Notes: a model not told the origin generated them from the sequence alone. A stretch of 42,072 bases of DNA from Methylacidiphilum caldifontis (GCA_945877805.1 CAMCSM010000014.1:1-42072); one strand, 5' to 3'; positions 8,764-16,951 are shown, counted from the stretch's first letter. Made by a program: numbers and translations.

Positions 8764-9444
8764 TTAAGGTGTAGCTGTTCCAGAACGCTTCATCGTGTCA
8801 GTGATTCGAAGAATTCGTTCGCGGTCATCCGGATGTTTTGAAGCCCACGTTTCAAGAAGTTTGGCCTGTCGTTTTACCTTCGTTAATCCCATCAGCTTTG
8901 CCACTTGATCATCGGGGGTTCCTCGAAGGAGTTCGACATTTTCATCGATTTTCATCAAAGAGTAGAGATCGGCCATTTTTTGAAGATTGCCATCCTCCCC
9001 TTTATTAATCGTGAGGACACGACTTTCGATCTCTTTTTTATGCTTTTGGAGTTGTTCGTCGATTCGTGTTTGAAGTTCGAGCACGCGATCTCTTTCCACA
9101 TTGATCGCTGCTCTTTCGTTTTTGAGGAGCTCCTCTCGATCGATAAGATCACGGTCTCTGGCAAGTTGTTCCTCTTCCCGTTTCTTCAGATCTTTCGACC
9201 ATAGTTCCATTTCCTCGGCCGTTTTCGCAAGGGAATCGGTTGTTTGTACCTTGAGGATAGGAGGTCCGGCATTTTCCATTCCAGGGACAGGAAGTTGTGC
9301 GGCGACGGGGGTCTGTACGACCGGTTTCTGCATCTCCTGAATCTTCGGAAGGAGATAGGTCATCATGACCGCACCGACCCCGCCAAAGATCGCAAGAAGA
9401 AGGATCACGCAGGTAATGAGAACGGTTTTAACGGTTATTTTCAT
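8764..9444 (-). CDS. MotE-like flagellar protein (MgtE-N-like C-terminal domain)
   Basis: A 226-residue protein: one N-terminal membrane helix (residues ~7-30, TVLITCVILLLAIFGGVGAV), a long charged coiled coil (~75-145) and a C-terminal helical domain (DLYSLMKIDENVELLRGTPD, then QVAKLMGLTKVKRQAKLLE) like the MgtE N-terminal domain of MotE proteins. In other bacteria MotE links stator or MotC to the MS ring. Here it is the last gene of the fli run, overlapping fliJ by ATGA. I infer a stator-anchoring or chaperone role. No motA or motB is present in this window. Confidence 0.65.
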   Translation of the reverse strand: MKITVKTVLITCVILLLAIFGGVGAVMMTYLLPKIQEMQKPVVQTPVAAQLPVPGMENAGPPILKVQTTDSLAKTAEEMELWSKDLKKREEEQLARDRDLIDREELLKNERAAINVERDRVLELQTRIDEQLQKHKKEIESRVLTINKGEDGNLQKMADLYSLMKIDENVELLRGTPDDQVAKLMGLTKVKRQAKLLETWASKHPDDRERILRITDTMKRSGTATP

Positions 9445-9866
9445 GAGGCAATCCTCATAGCATAGCGCGTTTGGGTGATGTCATCGAGAAATTTCCGATC
9501 TCGTTGATCCTCTTCTTCCAATGCGAGTTCTTGGCGGTGTTCGATCACTCGTTCGATCATGTCGTGTCGCTGCTTGCTTAAAAGTGTTTTTTCAATTTGC
9601 TGGTCTCTTTGCTCGATCGATTTTTGATGTTCGTTCGTTCTTGTCAAAATCGCTTGCTCTGACTCGACAAAATGGGTGTCAAAATGGCGAAGGAGTGAGG
9701 AGCCTTGAAAGGCCTCTTTCGCAAAAAGATCGGATTGAAGTTTTTGTTGTGAAGTTTGCAGCTCATGAAGTCGTGTGTAGACCTCTCGATGTTGAAGCAT
9801 CAGTTGATGCTCCTCTTTTTCGAGTTCATATTTCCGAATTTTTTTAAGAATTTCCAGGGCGTTCAT
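9441..9866 (-). CDS. fliJ: flagellar export chaperone FliJ
   Basis: 141 residues, almost entirely charged heptad-rich coiled coil (LEILKKIRKYELEKEEHQLM through the C-terminal RKFLDDITQTRYAMR), as expected for FliJ. Sequence conservation in this family is low, so the call rests on size, coiled-coil character and position: it overlaps the end of fliI by 4 bp and the start of the motE-like gene by 4 bp. FliJ inserts into the FliI hexamer and connects it with FlhA during export of rod, hook and filament subunits. Confidence 0.8.
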   Translation of the reverse strand: MNALEILKKIRKYELEKEEHQLMLQHREVYTRLHELQTSQQKLQSDLFAKEAFQGSSLLRHFDTHFVESEQAILTRTNEHQKSIEQRDQQIEKTLLSKQRHDMIERVIEHRQELALEEEDQRDRKFLDDITQTRYAMRIAS

Positions 9867-11182
9867 TTCAGCCCTCCGAGAATCGACTCAAGGGTTTTAA
9901 GAGTCTCTTCAAACTCGACTTTAATAGAAATTTTTTGGCGTAAAAATTCGATTAGTTGAGGGTAGATATGAAGGGCTTGATCGAGTTGTGTATTATTTCC
10001 AGGGGTGTAGGCGCCGATCTCGATCAGCTCTCGATATTGACGTTGAATCGCCAAAACATGCCTTGCTTTCCCTGCGAGATTTTGATGCGCCTCCGTAACG
10101 AGATCCGGCTGTAGACGACTCAAGCTCTCGAGGATATCGATCGCAGGATAATGATTTTCTGCTGCGAGTCGACGGGTGAGGAGAAGATGGCCATCGAGAA
10201 TTGATCGGGCGCAATCGCTGACCGGATCATTCCAATCATCCCCTTCGGTGAGTACGGTATAAAAAGCGGTGATTGCGCCTTGATCGTAACAGCCGGCTTG
10301 CTCCAAAATAACAGGGAAAAGCCCGAAAACAGAGGGAGGATAGCCACGAGTGGCCGGAGGCTCGCCGATCGCAAGGCCGACTTCGCGTTGTGCCATCGCC
10401 AGTCGTGTCAGGGAATCCATCATCAGCAGGACATGTTTTCCTTGGGCACGAAAATGCGCTGCAATCGTATTTGCGGTATGGGCTGCTTTAATACGAACGA
10501 GAGCCGGCTGATCGGAAGTGGCGATAATTAAAACTGTTTTTTTGAGAGCTTCAGGGCCTAAATCTTTTTCAACAAATTCGAGGACCTCACGACCGCGCTC
10601 CCCAATTAATGCGATGACATTAATGTCCGATTCCGCATAGCGAGCAATCATTCCCAGAAGACTGCTTTTACCGACGCCGCTTCCGGCAAAAAGACCGAGA
10701 CGTTGGCCGACGCCACAAGTGGCAAAGGCATCAATCGCCCGGATTCCTGTTTTAAAAGTTTTTTGAATCCGCGGTCTTTTCGTGGGAGAGGGGACCTTTT
10801 GAATCATCGGAGATCGCAGCGTCTCTTGAGGAAGCGCCCCGAGATCATCGATCGGACGTCCAAGAGGATCGAGCATCCTTCCGAGCACATGATCGCCGAC
10901 GGGGATTTGCGGGGGAGTTCCTAACGATTGAACCGCATCCCCAGGGGCAATTCCTTTAAGATCCTCCCAAGGCATCAGAAGTAATTTATTATCTCTAAAT
11001 CCGACGACTTCCGAAAGGATTCGATGACCTTGATGGGTTTGAATCCAACAAGCCGTTCCCAGAGATGCGGGGGGGCCTTGCGATTCGACAGTAAGTCCGA
11101 CGACCTTCGAGACTCGACCGGAAATGGCGTAGGAATCCATTTCTTGAATCGATCGTTGAAGGGGCTTCAGGAGCTCATTCAT
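9863..11182 (-). CDS. fliI: flagellum-specific export ATPase FliI
   Basis: A 439-residue F1-beta-like ATPase that powers the flagellar type III export gate. The Walker A loop is AGSGVGKSS (residues 166-174). Walker B lies around residue 255 (HVLLMMDSLTRLA), and other family motifs are GERGREV, PATRGYPPSVF and ILDGHLLLTRRLA. The N-terminal part holds the beta-barrel (ISGRVSKVVGLTVESQGPP). Start and stop each overlap a neighbour by 4 bp (fliH upstream, fliJ downstream), so the three are coupled. Confidence 0.97.
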   Translation of the reverse strand: MNELLKPLQRSIQEMDSYAISGRVSKVVGLTVESQGPPASLGTACWIQTHQGHRILSEVVGFRDNKLLLMPWEDLKGIAPGDAVQSLGTPPQIPVGDHVLGRMLDPLGRPIDDLGALPQETLRSPMIQKVPSPTKRPRIQKTFKTGIRAIDAFATCGVGQRLGLFAGSGVGKSSLLGMIARYAESDINVIALIGERGREVLEFVEKDLGPEALKKTVLIIATSDQPALVRIKAAHTANTIAAHFRAQGKHVLLMMDSLTRLAMAQREVGLAIGEPPATRGYPPSVFGLFPVILEQAGCYDQGAITAFYTVLTEGDDWNDPVSDCARSILDGHLLLTRRLAAENHYPAIDILESLSRLQPDLVTEAHQNLAGKARHVLAIQRQYRELIEIGAYTPGNNTQLDQALHIYPQLIEFLRQKISIKVEFEETLKTLESILGGLK

Positions 11183-11742
11183 GATTGATCCAAGGCAAGT
11201 TTAAGTTTTGCCAATTTCAGTTGAAGACGTCCATCAATGGACCCGAGATCGCTATGAATTCGATACTCTCCCGCAGTGAGATCGTGATTGGATTTCCACA
11301 GAATCGTTCCCTGACCAAGGATCATCCCCGTTTTTTCGCAAATATTTTGAATGCTTTCGAGATCCAAAGGGGAGCACTCGATACGAATCGATTGAGCCTC
11401 GCTGAGATCTCGAAGTAACGATTGGATCTCCTCGGCAATTTGCTGGTGCGTGAACGGATTTTTCTTGAGAAGTTTATCCGTGATCAATTGGATGAGTTGA
11501 GGAAAATCAGAAGCGATCAAGGTTCTCGACTCTTGATGAAGGGAGGTCAGTGCTTGGAGCGATTTTTTCCACTCCTCTTTCTGCGTATCGACCCATTTTT
11601 TCTGTTCCAAGGCAGCCTGCCATTTTCCTGCTTGATAACCGGCGTGAAACCCCTCATCAAATTGTTTGGTATCGAGAGCGGGCTTGCCCTCGATGCGCTC
11701 GATTTTGTTAATTTTTGAAGGAATGGCAAATTTGATTTGCAT
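11179..11742 (-). CDS. fliH: flagellar assembly protein FliH
   Basis: A 187-residue FliH-type negative regulator and stator-like stalk of the FliI ATPase. It has the typical N-terminal FDEGFHAGYQAGK motif followed by an alpha-helical stretch, and a V-ATPase subunit E-like C-terminal domain ending in GEYRIHSDLGSIDGRL. It overlaps fliI by 4 bp and starts 12 bp after the fliG stop. It binds FliI and the C-ring protein FliN, bringing the ATPase to the base of the export gate. Confidence 0.88.
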   Translation of the reverse strand: MQIKFAIPSKINKIERIEGKPALDTKQFDEGFHAGYQAGKWQAALEQKKWVDTQKEEWKKSLQALTSLHQESRTLIASDFPQLIQLITDKLLKKNPFTHQQIAEEIQSLLRDLSEAQSIRIECSPLDLESIQNICEKTGMILGQGTILWKSNHDLTAGEYRIHSDLGSIDGRLQLKLAKLKLALDQS

Positions 11743-11754
11743 GGGCGGTTCTCT

Positions 11755-12843
11755 TTAGACGATGGAGTCAGAACCACCACCACCCTTACGAATGATCGTA
11801 ATTTCACCGGAGGATTCAAGTCGTCGAACGGCATCGACGATTTTGTCTTGAGCCTCTTCGACATCGCGTAAGCGAACAGGAGGCATAAACTTGAGTTCCT
11901 CTTGGAGAGACTCCACCGCCCGTTTGGAGAGGGCTCCAAAAATAAGGGATTTGAGTTTCTCGCTCGCTGTTTTGAGGGACTTGGCAAGGATCTGGAAGTC
12001 GACTTCGCGAAGAACACGTTGCATTTGAGCTTTGTCGAGATCGTTGAGATCTTCGAAAGTGAAAAGAAGCTTTTTGATCGCTCGGGAGACATCCGGATTT
12101 TTTTCTTCCAGACTGTTGAGAATTTGATTCGAGGTCGCCTCATCGAGAACGTTGAGAACTTCCGCGAGATTTTTAGTTCCTCCGGTCGTCGAGAAATCGA
12201 CCTGATTTCGGAGTTGAAGTCGGTTTTTGATCAAGGTCATGACTTGGGAGACCACCTCAGAGGAGACGGCATCCATCATCGCAAGACGTTCGACGATCTC
12301 CGTTCGCTGATCGGGAGCGATAAGCGTTAAAACCTCGGCGCAACGGGTCGGTTCGAGATAGGAGAGAATCAAGGCCCACGTTTGGGTCTGTTCTTTGCGC
12401 AATAAACCCATCAGTTGGCGCGGTTGAACTTCACGAAGAACCCCTGCTTCTAAGGAACGAAACTTTGAAGGGGAGACTCGGGTGAGAATCTCATTCGCTT
12501 TAAGACTTCCCAGCGATTTTTCTAAAACAGCTCGGGCATAGCTCGGGCCGCCAGCGGTCGAGGTGACGGCGTGAACGGTAATGTTACTAAATTCTTTGAC
12601 GATCGCTTGTTGGACCGGAATCGAAATGAAATCCAGTTTCGCCATCTCCTTCATGATCTCTTCGACTTCTCGTTCATCGAATTGATTGAGAATTGTCGAG
12701 GCGATATCCGACCCTAAGACAACCAAAAGTCCTGCAAGCTTCTGGTTTTTATTCCATCCTTCTAAATGATTAATATTATCAGACCCGTTTTGCGCAGGTT
12801 GATCGAGGTTGTTTTCGAGGAGGATGTCTTGAGTTGCACTCAT
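11755..12843 (-). CDS. fliG: flagellar motor switch protein FliG
   Basis: 362 residues with the three-part FliG layout: N-terminal FliF-binding domain (QKLAGLLVVLGSDIASTIL), middle ARM domain with the EHPQ-like region (LRKEQTQTWALILSYLEP), and a C-terminal torque domain that contains DIQ/charged helices (FTFEDLNDLDKAQMQRVLR). FliG forms the top of the C ring and contacts the stator. It is slightly longer than average because of a Gln/Asn-rich N-terminal extension of ~30 residues and a Gly/Ser-rich tail. It lies between fliF (46-bp gap) and fliH. Confidence 0.95.
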   Translation of the reverse strand: MSATQDILLENNLDQPAQNGSDNINHLEGWNKNQKLAGLLVVLGSDIASTILNQFDEREVEEIMKEMAKLDFISIPVQQAIVKEFSNITVHAVTSTAGGPSYARAVLEKSLGSLKANEILTRVSPSKFRSLEAGVLREVQPRQLMGLLRKEQTQTWALILSYLEPTRCAEVLTLIAPDQRTEIVERLAMMDAVSSEVVSQVMTLIKNRLQLRNQVDFSTTGGTKNLAEVLNVLDEATSNQILNSLEEKNPDVSRAIKKLLFTFEDLNDLDKAQMQRVLREVDFQILAKSLKTASEKLKSLIFGALSKRAVESLQEELKFMPPVRLRDVEEAQDKIVDAVRRLESSGEITIIRKGGGGSDSIV

Positions 12844-12889
12844 ATCAGTTACATTTACTTTAGCAGGAAATCGCTAGATGACACGGTTA

Positions 12890-14557
12890 TTATACTTCAT
12901 CTCCCTCTTCTTTGATCAGCCATTGCCGAATCGCAAGGGAGGTATTGGAAGGATTGTCTTGAATGAGCTTCGAGATTTCATCGGCAGTCAATTGACCGGG
13001 AGCGCCTCCTCGGCGCTTTGACTTTCTGTTTTTCTCGGCCTCTTCCTCTTCCTCTTCACCGGAGAGTTGTCGTCGGCGAATTTTAATCTCCTCTTCCGAA
13101 GGGGGCTCAAATTGCGAGAGCAAGTCTTCGAATTCGCTTCGAGCCTCTTCGTCGCTTTGGGTCGTCGATTTGACGGTCTTCCAAAGGTAGAACAGGAGGC
13201 CAACCGCGATCAAGAGAAGGAACCCTTGAGAGGCCCAAGGGAGCCATTTTTTGAACTGTTCAATGTCGGTCTTACCAACAGGAGCGGTATTCGCAAAGAG
13301 GTCGTTAAATTCCGTTTCAACGAGTTGGAAGGAATCTTTTCGAGTCTCGTTTTGAGTGAATCCAATCGCCGCTTTGACGATCTCTTCGAGTGATTTCTTT
13401 TCTGCGTCGTTACGGGGAGTAGCGGTAGGAGCTGCTCCTCCTCCTTTGCGGGTGTTTAAGAAAACAGCGATGCCGATTTTTTTGATCTGTCCGACCGCAT
13501 ATTGTCGGTTTTCAACGACCCGACCGATTTCATATTGATTGGTCGTATTCTCACGAGTGATGTTCGATTTCGTAACAGGAGAGCCATTCGAGGCACTCGA
13601 GGCCTCGATATTACTTGGACTTCCTGCCGCTCCGCCCGCACTTTGAGTGGAGCTATCGCTGACTTCATTATTAACGACCTCACTTCGAGGAACTTGGTTT
13701 TTAGGATCAAACCGTTCCGAGGTCTCTTGGACGGTATCAAAATTTAACTCTGCGGAAATGCGAACGACGGAATTTCCTGGCCCGAGAACCTGATCGAGCA
13801 TCGATTGAGCTTTCTCGCGAAGATGTTCTTCAGCCTCTTTAACGGCTGATTGTTGACGATTGGTGAGTGAGGCGGTGCTGGAGATATTTTCATCTTCAGC
13901 AAGAGCTTTTCCTGTGTTATCGACGACAGTGACCCGATTCGGTTGAAGTCCTTCGACTCCATTTGCCACTAAAAAACGAACCGCTTGCACTTGACCGGGG
14001 GCAAGAACGCGACCCGGTTTGAGTTGAACGAAGACCGAGGCTTTCGATTCCCGTCGTTCGCGAACGAAGAGTCTTTCTTCAGGGACAACGATCATCACGC
14101 GCGCCTCTTGAATTTCATCAAATTGTTTGATCGTTCTCGCAAGCTCTCCTTGGAGCGCGCGGTAGTAATTGGCGCGTTGCATGAAGTCAGAGACTCCAAA
14201 GGTCGGCTTATCAAAAAGTTCAAATCCAACGCCACCGGCTGAATCGGAGGTGCGTGGAATTCCTTGCGCCGCTAAAGAGAGGCGGGTTTCATAAACAGCA
14301 GTGGCAGGAATAAGAACAGCGGTTCCTCCATCGGAGAGTTGATATTGAATTTTTTTACTCTGGAGAAAATCGACGATTTTCGAGGCCTCCGTCGGAGCGA
14401 GTCCTGCGTAGAGGAGACTAAATTTCGGCTGACTCGCAAAATAGGTAATTCCGATCAGGACGGCAAAGACCAGCGCAAAGCTGCCGATCAATGATAGCTT
14501 TCTTGACCCCGATAACCCTTGCCATAGTTGATTCAATGATCTTTTTATCTCGTCCAT
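12890..14557 (-). CDS. fliF: flagellar MS-ring protein FliF
   Basis: 555 residues with both expected membrane helices: ~21-41 (LSLIGSFALVFAVLIGITYF) and ~443-464 (FLLLIAVGLLFYLWKTV). Between them lie the periplasmic ring-building motifs (LYAGLAPTEASKIVDFL, RVMIVVPEERLF, SVFVQLKPG, RFLVANGVEGL). The cytoplasmic tail has an acidic and Lys/Arg-rich stretch and ends in QWLIKEEGDEV, the FliG-binding segment. A GGAGG sequence seven bases upstream of the ATG is one of the best ribosome binding sites in the window. The MS ring is the platform on which rod, C ring and export gate assemble. Confidence 0.97.
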   Translation of the reverse strand: MDEIKRSLNQLWQGLSGSRKLSLIGSFALVFAVLIGITYFASQPKFSLLYAGLAPTEASKIVDFLQSKKIQYQLSDGGTAVLIPATAVYETRLSLAAQGIPRTSDSAGGVGFELFDKPTFGVSDFMQRANYYRALQGELARTIKQFDEIQEARVMIVVPEERLFVRERRESKASVFVQLKPGRVLAPGQVQAVRFLVANGVEGLQPNRVTVVDNTGKALAEDENISSTASLTNRQQSAVKEAEEHLREKAQSMLDQVLGPGNSVVRISAELNFDTVQETSERFDPKNQVPRSEVVNNEVSDSSTQSAGGAAGSPSNIEASSASNGSPVTKSNITRENTTNQYEIGRVVENRQYAVGQIKKIGIAVFLNTRKGGGAAPTATPRNDAEKKSLEEIVKAAIGFTQNETRKDSFQLVETEFNDLFANTAPVGKTDIEQFKKWLPWASQGFLLLIAVGLLFYLWKTVKSTTQSDEEARSEFEDLLSQFEPPSEEEIKIRRRQLSGEEEEEEAEKNRKSKRRGGAPGQLTADEISKLIQDNPSNTSLAIRQWLIKEEGDEV

Positions 14558-14578
14558 AACCTAGCCTCCATGCTCGTT

Positions 14579-14689
14579 TTAATTTCGTTGAGTTGCTGAA
14601 TCGTTCAGCTTATCCGAAATGTGGTTCAGCTCTCTTCCTTGAGGGCTTTCACCACCTTTAAAACCGATTCCCAGCATCCTTGCCGTCAC
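14579..14689 (-). other. fliE-fliF spacer: possible 36-codon ORF and inverted repeats
   Basis: The 155-bp spacer (14558-14712) is longer than others in this tight operon. It contains an open frame GTG to TAA (14689-14579) reading VTARMLGIGFKGGE and on to NDSATQRN, with no good ribosome binding site. It also holds inverted repeats: TTAAAACCG/CGGTTTTAA (14659-14667 with 14689-14697) and, on the minus strand, GCTGAA-CGA-TTCAGC. Either a small protein or a structured leader of fliF is possible, and I cannot choose between them. Confidence 0.3.
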
Positions 14690-14712
14690 GGTTTTAATTT
14701 TTTTCTTTCACG

Positions 14713-15114
14713 TTATACCGGAATTCGCATGACCTCCTGATAGGAATCAAGAAGTTTATTACGCATCTCGGTTAACATCGTGAAAGCAACACTGGACTCT
14801 TCCACTGCGATCATCGCTTCGTGGACCGGAGTCGCTCCTCCTTGGAGGACATCTCGAACTTTTTCTCCCGCGACTTTCTGGACTTGGTTCACATCACGAA
14901 CGGTTTGTTGCATGAGATGTCCAAATGTCGTCGGTTCATGGAGACCTAAAGAGCTCAGAGGCTGAGGAGCCTTTGTGGAGGGTTGAAACTCAATCGACTT
15001 AGGAATTTGAAAGTTAAATTGCCCCGAAGGAGTTGCTGTCGCAGGACTCCCCTGAGTCGTCGGAAGGGGAAGAGTTGCGGCGCTGGAGAGTGCTTGAAGA
15101 GAGGGAATTGTCAT
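14713..15114 (-). CDS. fliE: flagellar hook-basal body protein FliE
   Basis: 133 residues. The C-terminal two thirds match FliE: TFGHLMQQTVRDVNQVQKV, then VHEAMIAVEESSVAFTMLTE and RNKLLDSYQEVMRIPV, the conserved terminal motif. FliE joins the MS ring to the proximal rod and is an early export substrate. The N-terminal 50 residues are Pro/Thr/Ser-rich and variable, as usual. It starts 12 bp after the flgC stop, with a weak GAGATAAACG upstream. Confidence 0.93.
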   Translation of the reverse strand: MTIPSLQALSSAATLPLPTTQGSPATATPSGQFNFQIPKSIEFQPSTKAPQPLSSLGLHEPTTFGHLMQQTVRDVNQVQKVAGEKVRDVLQGGATPVHEAMIAVEESSVAFTMLTEMRNKLLDSYQEVMRIPV

Positions 15115-15126
15115 CGTTTATCTCGG

Positions 15127-15558
15127 TTATTGAGCGATCCTCATCGATTGAGAAAACATTTGCCGTGCCGTGCTAATCACTTGAAGATTTGCCTCGAAGG
15201 AGCGACTCGCCGTGATCATGTCGACCATTTCGCTCATGACTTCGACATTCGGCATGGTCACCATCCCCTCTTTGTCTGCATGAGGGTGATTCGGGAGATG
15301 AACTTTTTGAAATGGTCTCGGGTCATCGACCACTTTCGTGACTTTTACTTGAGGGCTGGAAAGAGTATCGCTCTTCCCTGTCATCTCGGGAGGAAGATAC
15401 GATTCAAAGATCACTTGTTTACGACGATAGGGATTGCCGTTCGCATCTTTCGTTGTATTGCTTTGAGCGATGTTGGTGGCGATGACGTCCAAACGGGTAC
15501 GTTCCGCTTGAAGAGCGCTTCCGCTAATCGCAATGCCAGGAATCAGATTACTCGTCAT
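15127..15558 (-). CDS. flgC: flagellar basal-body rod protein FlgC
   Basis: 143 residues, full family length. The N-terminal rod motif reads GIAISGSALQAERTRLDVIA, followed by TNIAQSNTT. Mid-protein it has YRRKQVIFE, and the C-terminus has VMSEMVDMITASRSFEANL. FlgC is a proximal-rod subunit exported by the flagellar type III system. The ATG overlaps the flgB stop (ATGA), indicating coupled translation. Confidence 0.96.
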   Translation of the reverse strand: MTSNLIPGIAISGSALQAERTRLDVIATNIAQSNTTKDANGNPYRRKQVIFESYLPPEMTGKSDTLSSPQVKVTKVVDDPRPFQKVHLPNHPHADKEGMVTMPNVEVMSEMVDMITASRSFEANLQVISTARQMFSQSMRIAQ

Positions 15559-15953
15559 GAGGTTCTCCCTGTGATCGCGGCTTTGAGGCCATTATATCTT
15601 TTGGCTGCAAGATGACTCGAAAACTCGAAAAGAGTTTGATTTTTAGTCATTTCTAAAAGTTCAGAGTCGAGATTGACATTATTACCATCTGATTTCTCCC
15701 CTAAAGCGTTGAGATCCTTTTGAATAATATCATGGGGAAAGAGAGGTCGAGCCTCTTCACCATGGTCGAGCCTCTTTAACGACTCCTGAAGCGAGGATTG
15801 AAATTGGGCGGAAATATCGAGTCTTTTATAGCCTGGAGTATTGACGTTGGCGATATTGCTCGCAATTGCCTGCTGCCGGAACGAGGAGGCATTCAAGCTC
15901 ATCTTGAGGCTTTGAAGCGTTGAGTCGTTGAAAAGCGGGGCAATGGTATTCAT
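15555..15953 (-). CDS. flgB: flagellar basal-body rod protein FlgB
   Basis: 132 residues. The family signature is at residues ~28-47: QQAIASNIANVNTPGYKRLD. The C-terminus (EMTKNQTLFEFSSHLAAKRY) is also typical. FlgB is the rod subunit next to FliE. It is the first gene of the run flgB-flgC-fliE-fliF-fliG-fliH-fliI-fliJ. A sigma-54-like -24/-12 site ends 15 bp upstream of the ATG, which would give a leader of only about 4 nt. Otherwise only CTTGAG precedes the start. Confidence 0.95.
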   Translation of the reverse strand: MNTIAPLFNDSTLQSLKMSLNASSFRQQAIASNIANVNTPGYKRLDISAQFQSSLQESLKRLDHGEEARPLFPHDIIQKDLNALGEKSDGNNVNLDSELLEMTKNQTLFEFSSHLAAKRYNGLKAAITGRTS

Positions 15954-15967
15954 CTCAAGTCGATATC

Positions 15968-15983
15968 TGCAAAGCCTGTGCCA
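15968..15983 (-). promoter_or_regulatory. sigma-54 (-24/-12) promoter-like site upstream of flgB
   Basis: The minus strand reads TGGCACAGGCTTTGCA, with GG and GC elements exactly 10 nt apart. This matches the RpoN consensus TGGCAC-N5-TTGCA. Flagellar rod and hook operons are RpoN-controlled in many bacteria. The predicted start lies at about 15957, only 4 nt before the flgB ATG. Caution: the first ten bases (GGCACAGGCT) also occur in the hairpin of the dispersed repeat 270-290 bp away (16252-16268), so the match may derive from a repeat. Confidence 0.5.
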
Positions 15984-16162
15984 GTTTTATTTAAAAAAGT
16001 TATAAATAGCTAAAATACAATAGTTTAAGTATTAATTTACTTTTTTTTCATGATTTAATTAAGAAAAAAACTCCTCAAATAATTCAATAACAATCAAAAA
16101 ACAGGGAAATAAAGAAAAAAATTCTTAATAGCGGTAATATTTTCCCTACTGGTCTATTTTTC

Positions 16163-16951
16163 TCAAGGGATTCGGATAAACCCATTTCTTGCATTGGGAA
16201 TGGATATACCTCGTAAACGATATCCCAAAATGGTGATAAAAAATGGAGGGGCACAGGCTCTGTGCCTCATCGGACGGGGAAAAGGCTCGTAAAACGAGAA
16301 GATCTCTCCGCTGGAAGCGGAAATAATTTTGGTACGGAGGGAGGAGGGGGTACAACTGCAGCCCCGACCTGTCGGGGCTGTAAAGACCTTTTTTCCTGGC
16401 AACCAATTATGAGTACTGATCACAAGATAGCGAATCGCCCAAGAGTCGTCGTCGATGATGAAGTCTTCGACATGTCCGATCTCGCCATCGGATGCTTGAA
16501 TGTGATAGCCGTTCACCTCATGAGTACTGCGCAAATGGGGATCCCAGGCCTTTTCTGTTGAAGTGGGCTTATCCCATTCATTTCGATTGCGTGAAAGGCG
16601 CGGAAGATAACCCCATTGATTGGGGCCACTCCAGTAGACGGGCCACTCGTAGTAGCCAAAGAAATCTTCTTCAAACTGACGTGAAACCGGTTTATCCGTA
16701 TTGAGAGAGGGACTTTTTTCAATCTGTTTTTTTGTCAGACTGATTTCGATATTTTCCTCTGCTTCGTTTACAGCGACAAGTGCATAGGGCGAGATCAACA
16801 CTTGGCGACCTGTGAGCCAGTTGCCGGTATTGGCGACCAAATAACGGATTGTCCAATGCTTATCATCAAAATAAAATTCTTGAGCTTTACCGATTACGCC
16901 GTCACGGCAATCGAGTTTATATCCTTGGATGGTCTTGGCGCTGCAGAGCAT
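16163..16951 (-). CDS. two-PRC-barrel protein with repeat-derived C-terminus
   Basis: The protein has two PRC-barrel domains. The first (residues 1-60) runs from TIQGYKLDCRDGVIGKAQEF to TGNWLTGRQVLISP. The second (~143-192) runs from EVNGYHIQASDGEIGHVEDF to STHNWLPGKKVF. A FGYYEWPVYWSGPNQWGY linker lies between them. The second domain stops at the point where the first continues as VLISPYAL. After about position 16395 the frame runs through hairpin DNA and then a dispersed repeat, giving a foreign tail (RHRACAPPFFITILGYRLRG). So the gene is 3'-truncated and may be a pseudogene. AAGGAAAC lies upstream of the ATG. PRC-barrels bind RNA or membrane partners, but the function here is unknown. Confidence 0.7.
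   Translation of the reverse strand: MLCSAKTIQGYKLDCRDGVIGKAQEFYFDDKHWTIRYLVANTGNWLTGRQVLISPYALVAVNEAEENIEISLTKKQIEKSPSLNTDKPVSRQFEEDFFGYYEWPVYWSGPNQWGYLPRLSRNRNEWDKPTSTEKAWDPHLRSTHEVNGYHIQASDGEIGHVEDFIIDDDSWAIRYLVISTHNWLPGKKVFTAPTGRGCSCTPSSLRTKIISASSGEIFSFYEPFPRPMRHRACAPPFFITILGYRLRGISIPNARNGFIRIP
16179..16382. repeat. hairpin cluster incl. inverted half-copy of the 6523-6671 element
   Basis: Positions 16179-16279 are the reverse complement of 6571-6671, with a 2-bp deletion in one stem. Then come three more stems: CTCGT-AAA-ACGAG (16286-16298), TCCGCT-GGA-AGCGGA (16307-16321) and CAGCCCCGA-CCTG-TCGGGGCTG (16359-16380). All lie inside the open frame of the PRC-barrel gene. The last stem is followed at a short distance by a T-run on the plus strand, but no plus-strand gene ends there. 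Confidence 0.85.

Noticed and set aside
14579-14712. Riboswitch (for example cyclic-di-GMP) in front of fliF
   Set aside because: I could not match the conserved core of any riboswitch class I know; only generic stems are visible.
16359-16395. Strong stem followed by a T-run taken as a plus-strand terminator
   Set aside because: No plus-strand gene ends there, and the stem belongs to a cluster of hairpins inside the PRC-barrel frame.
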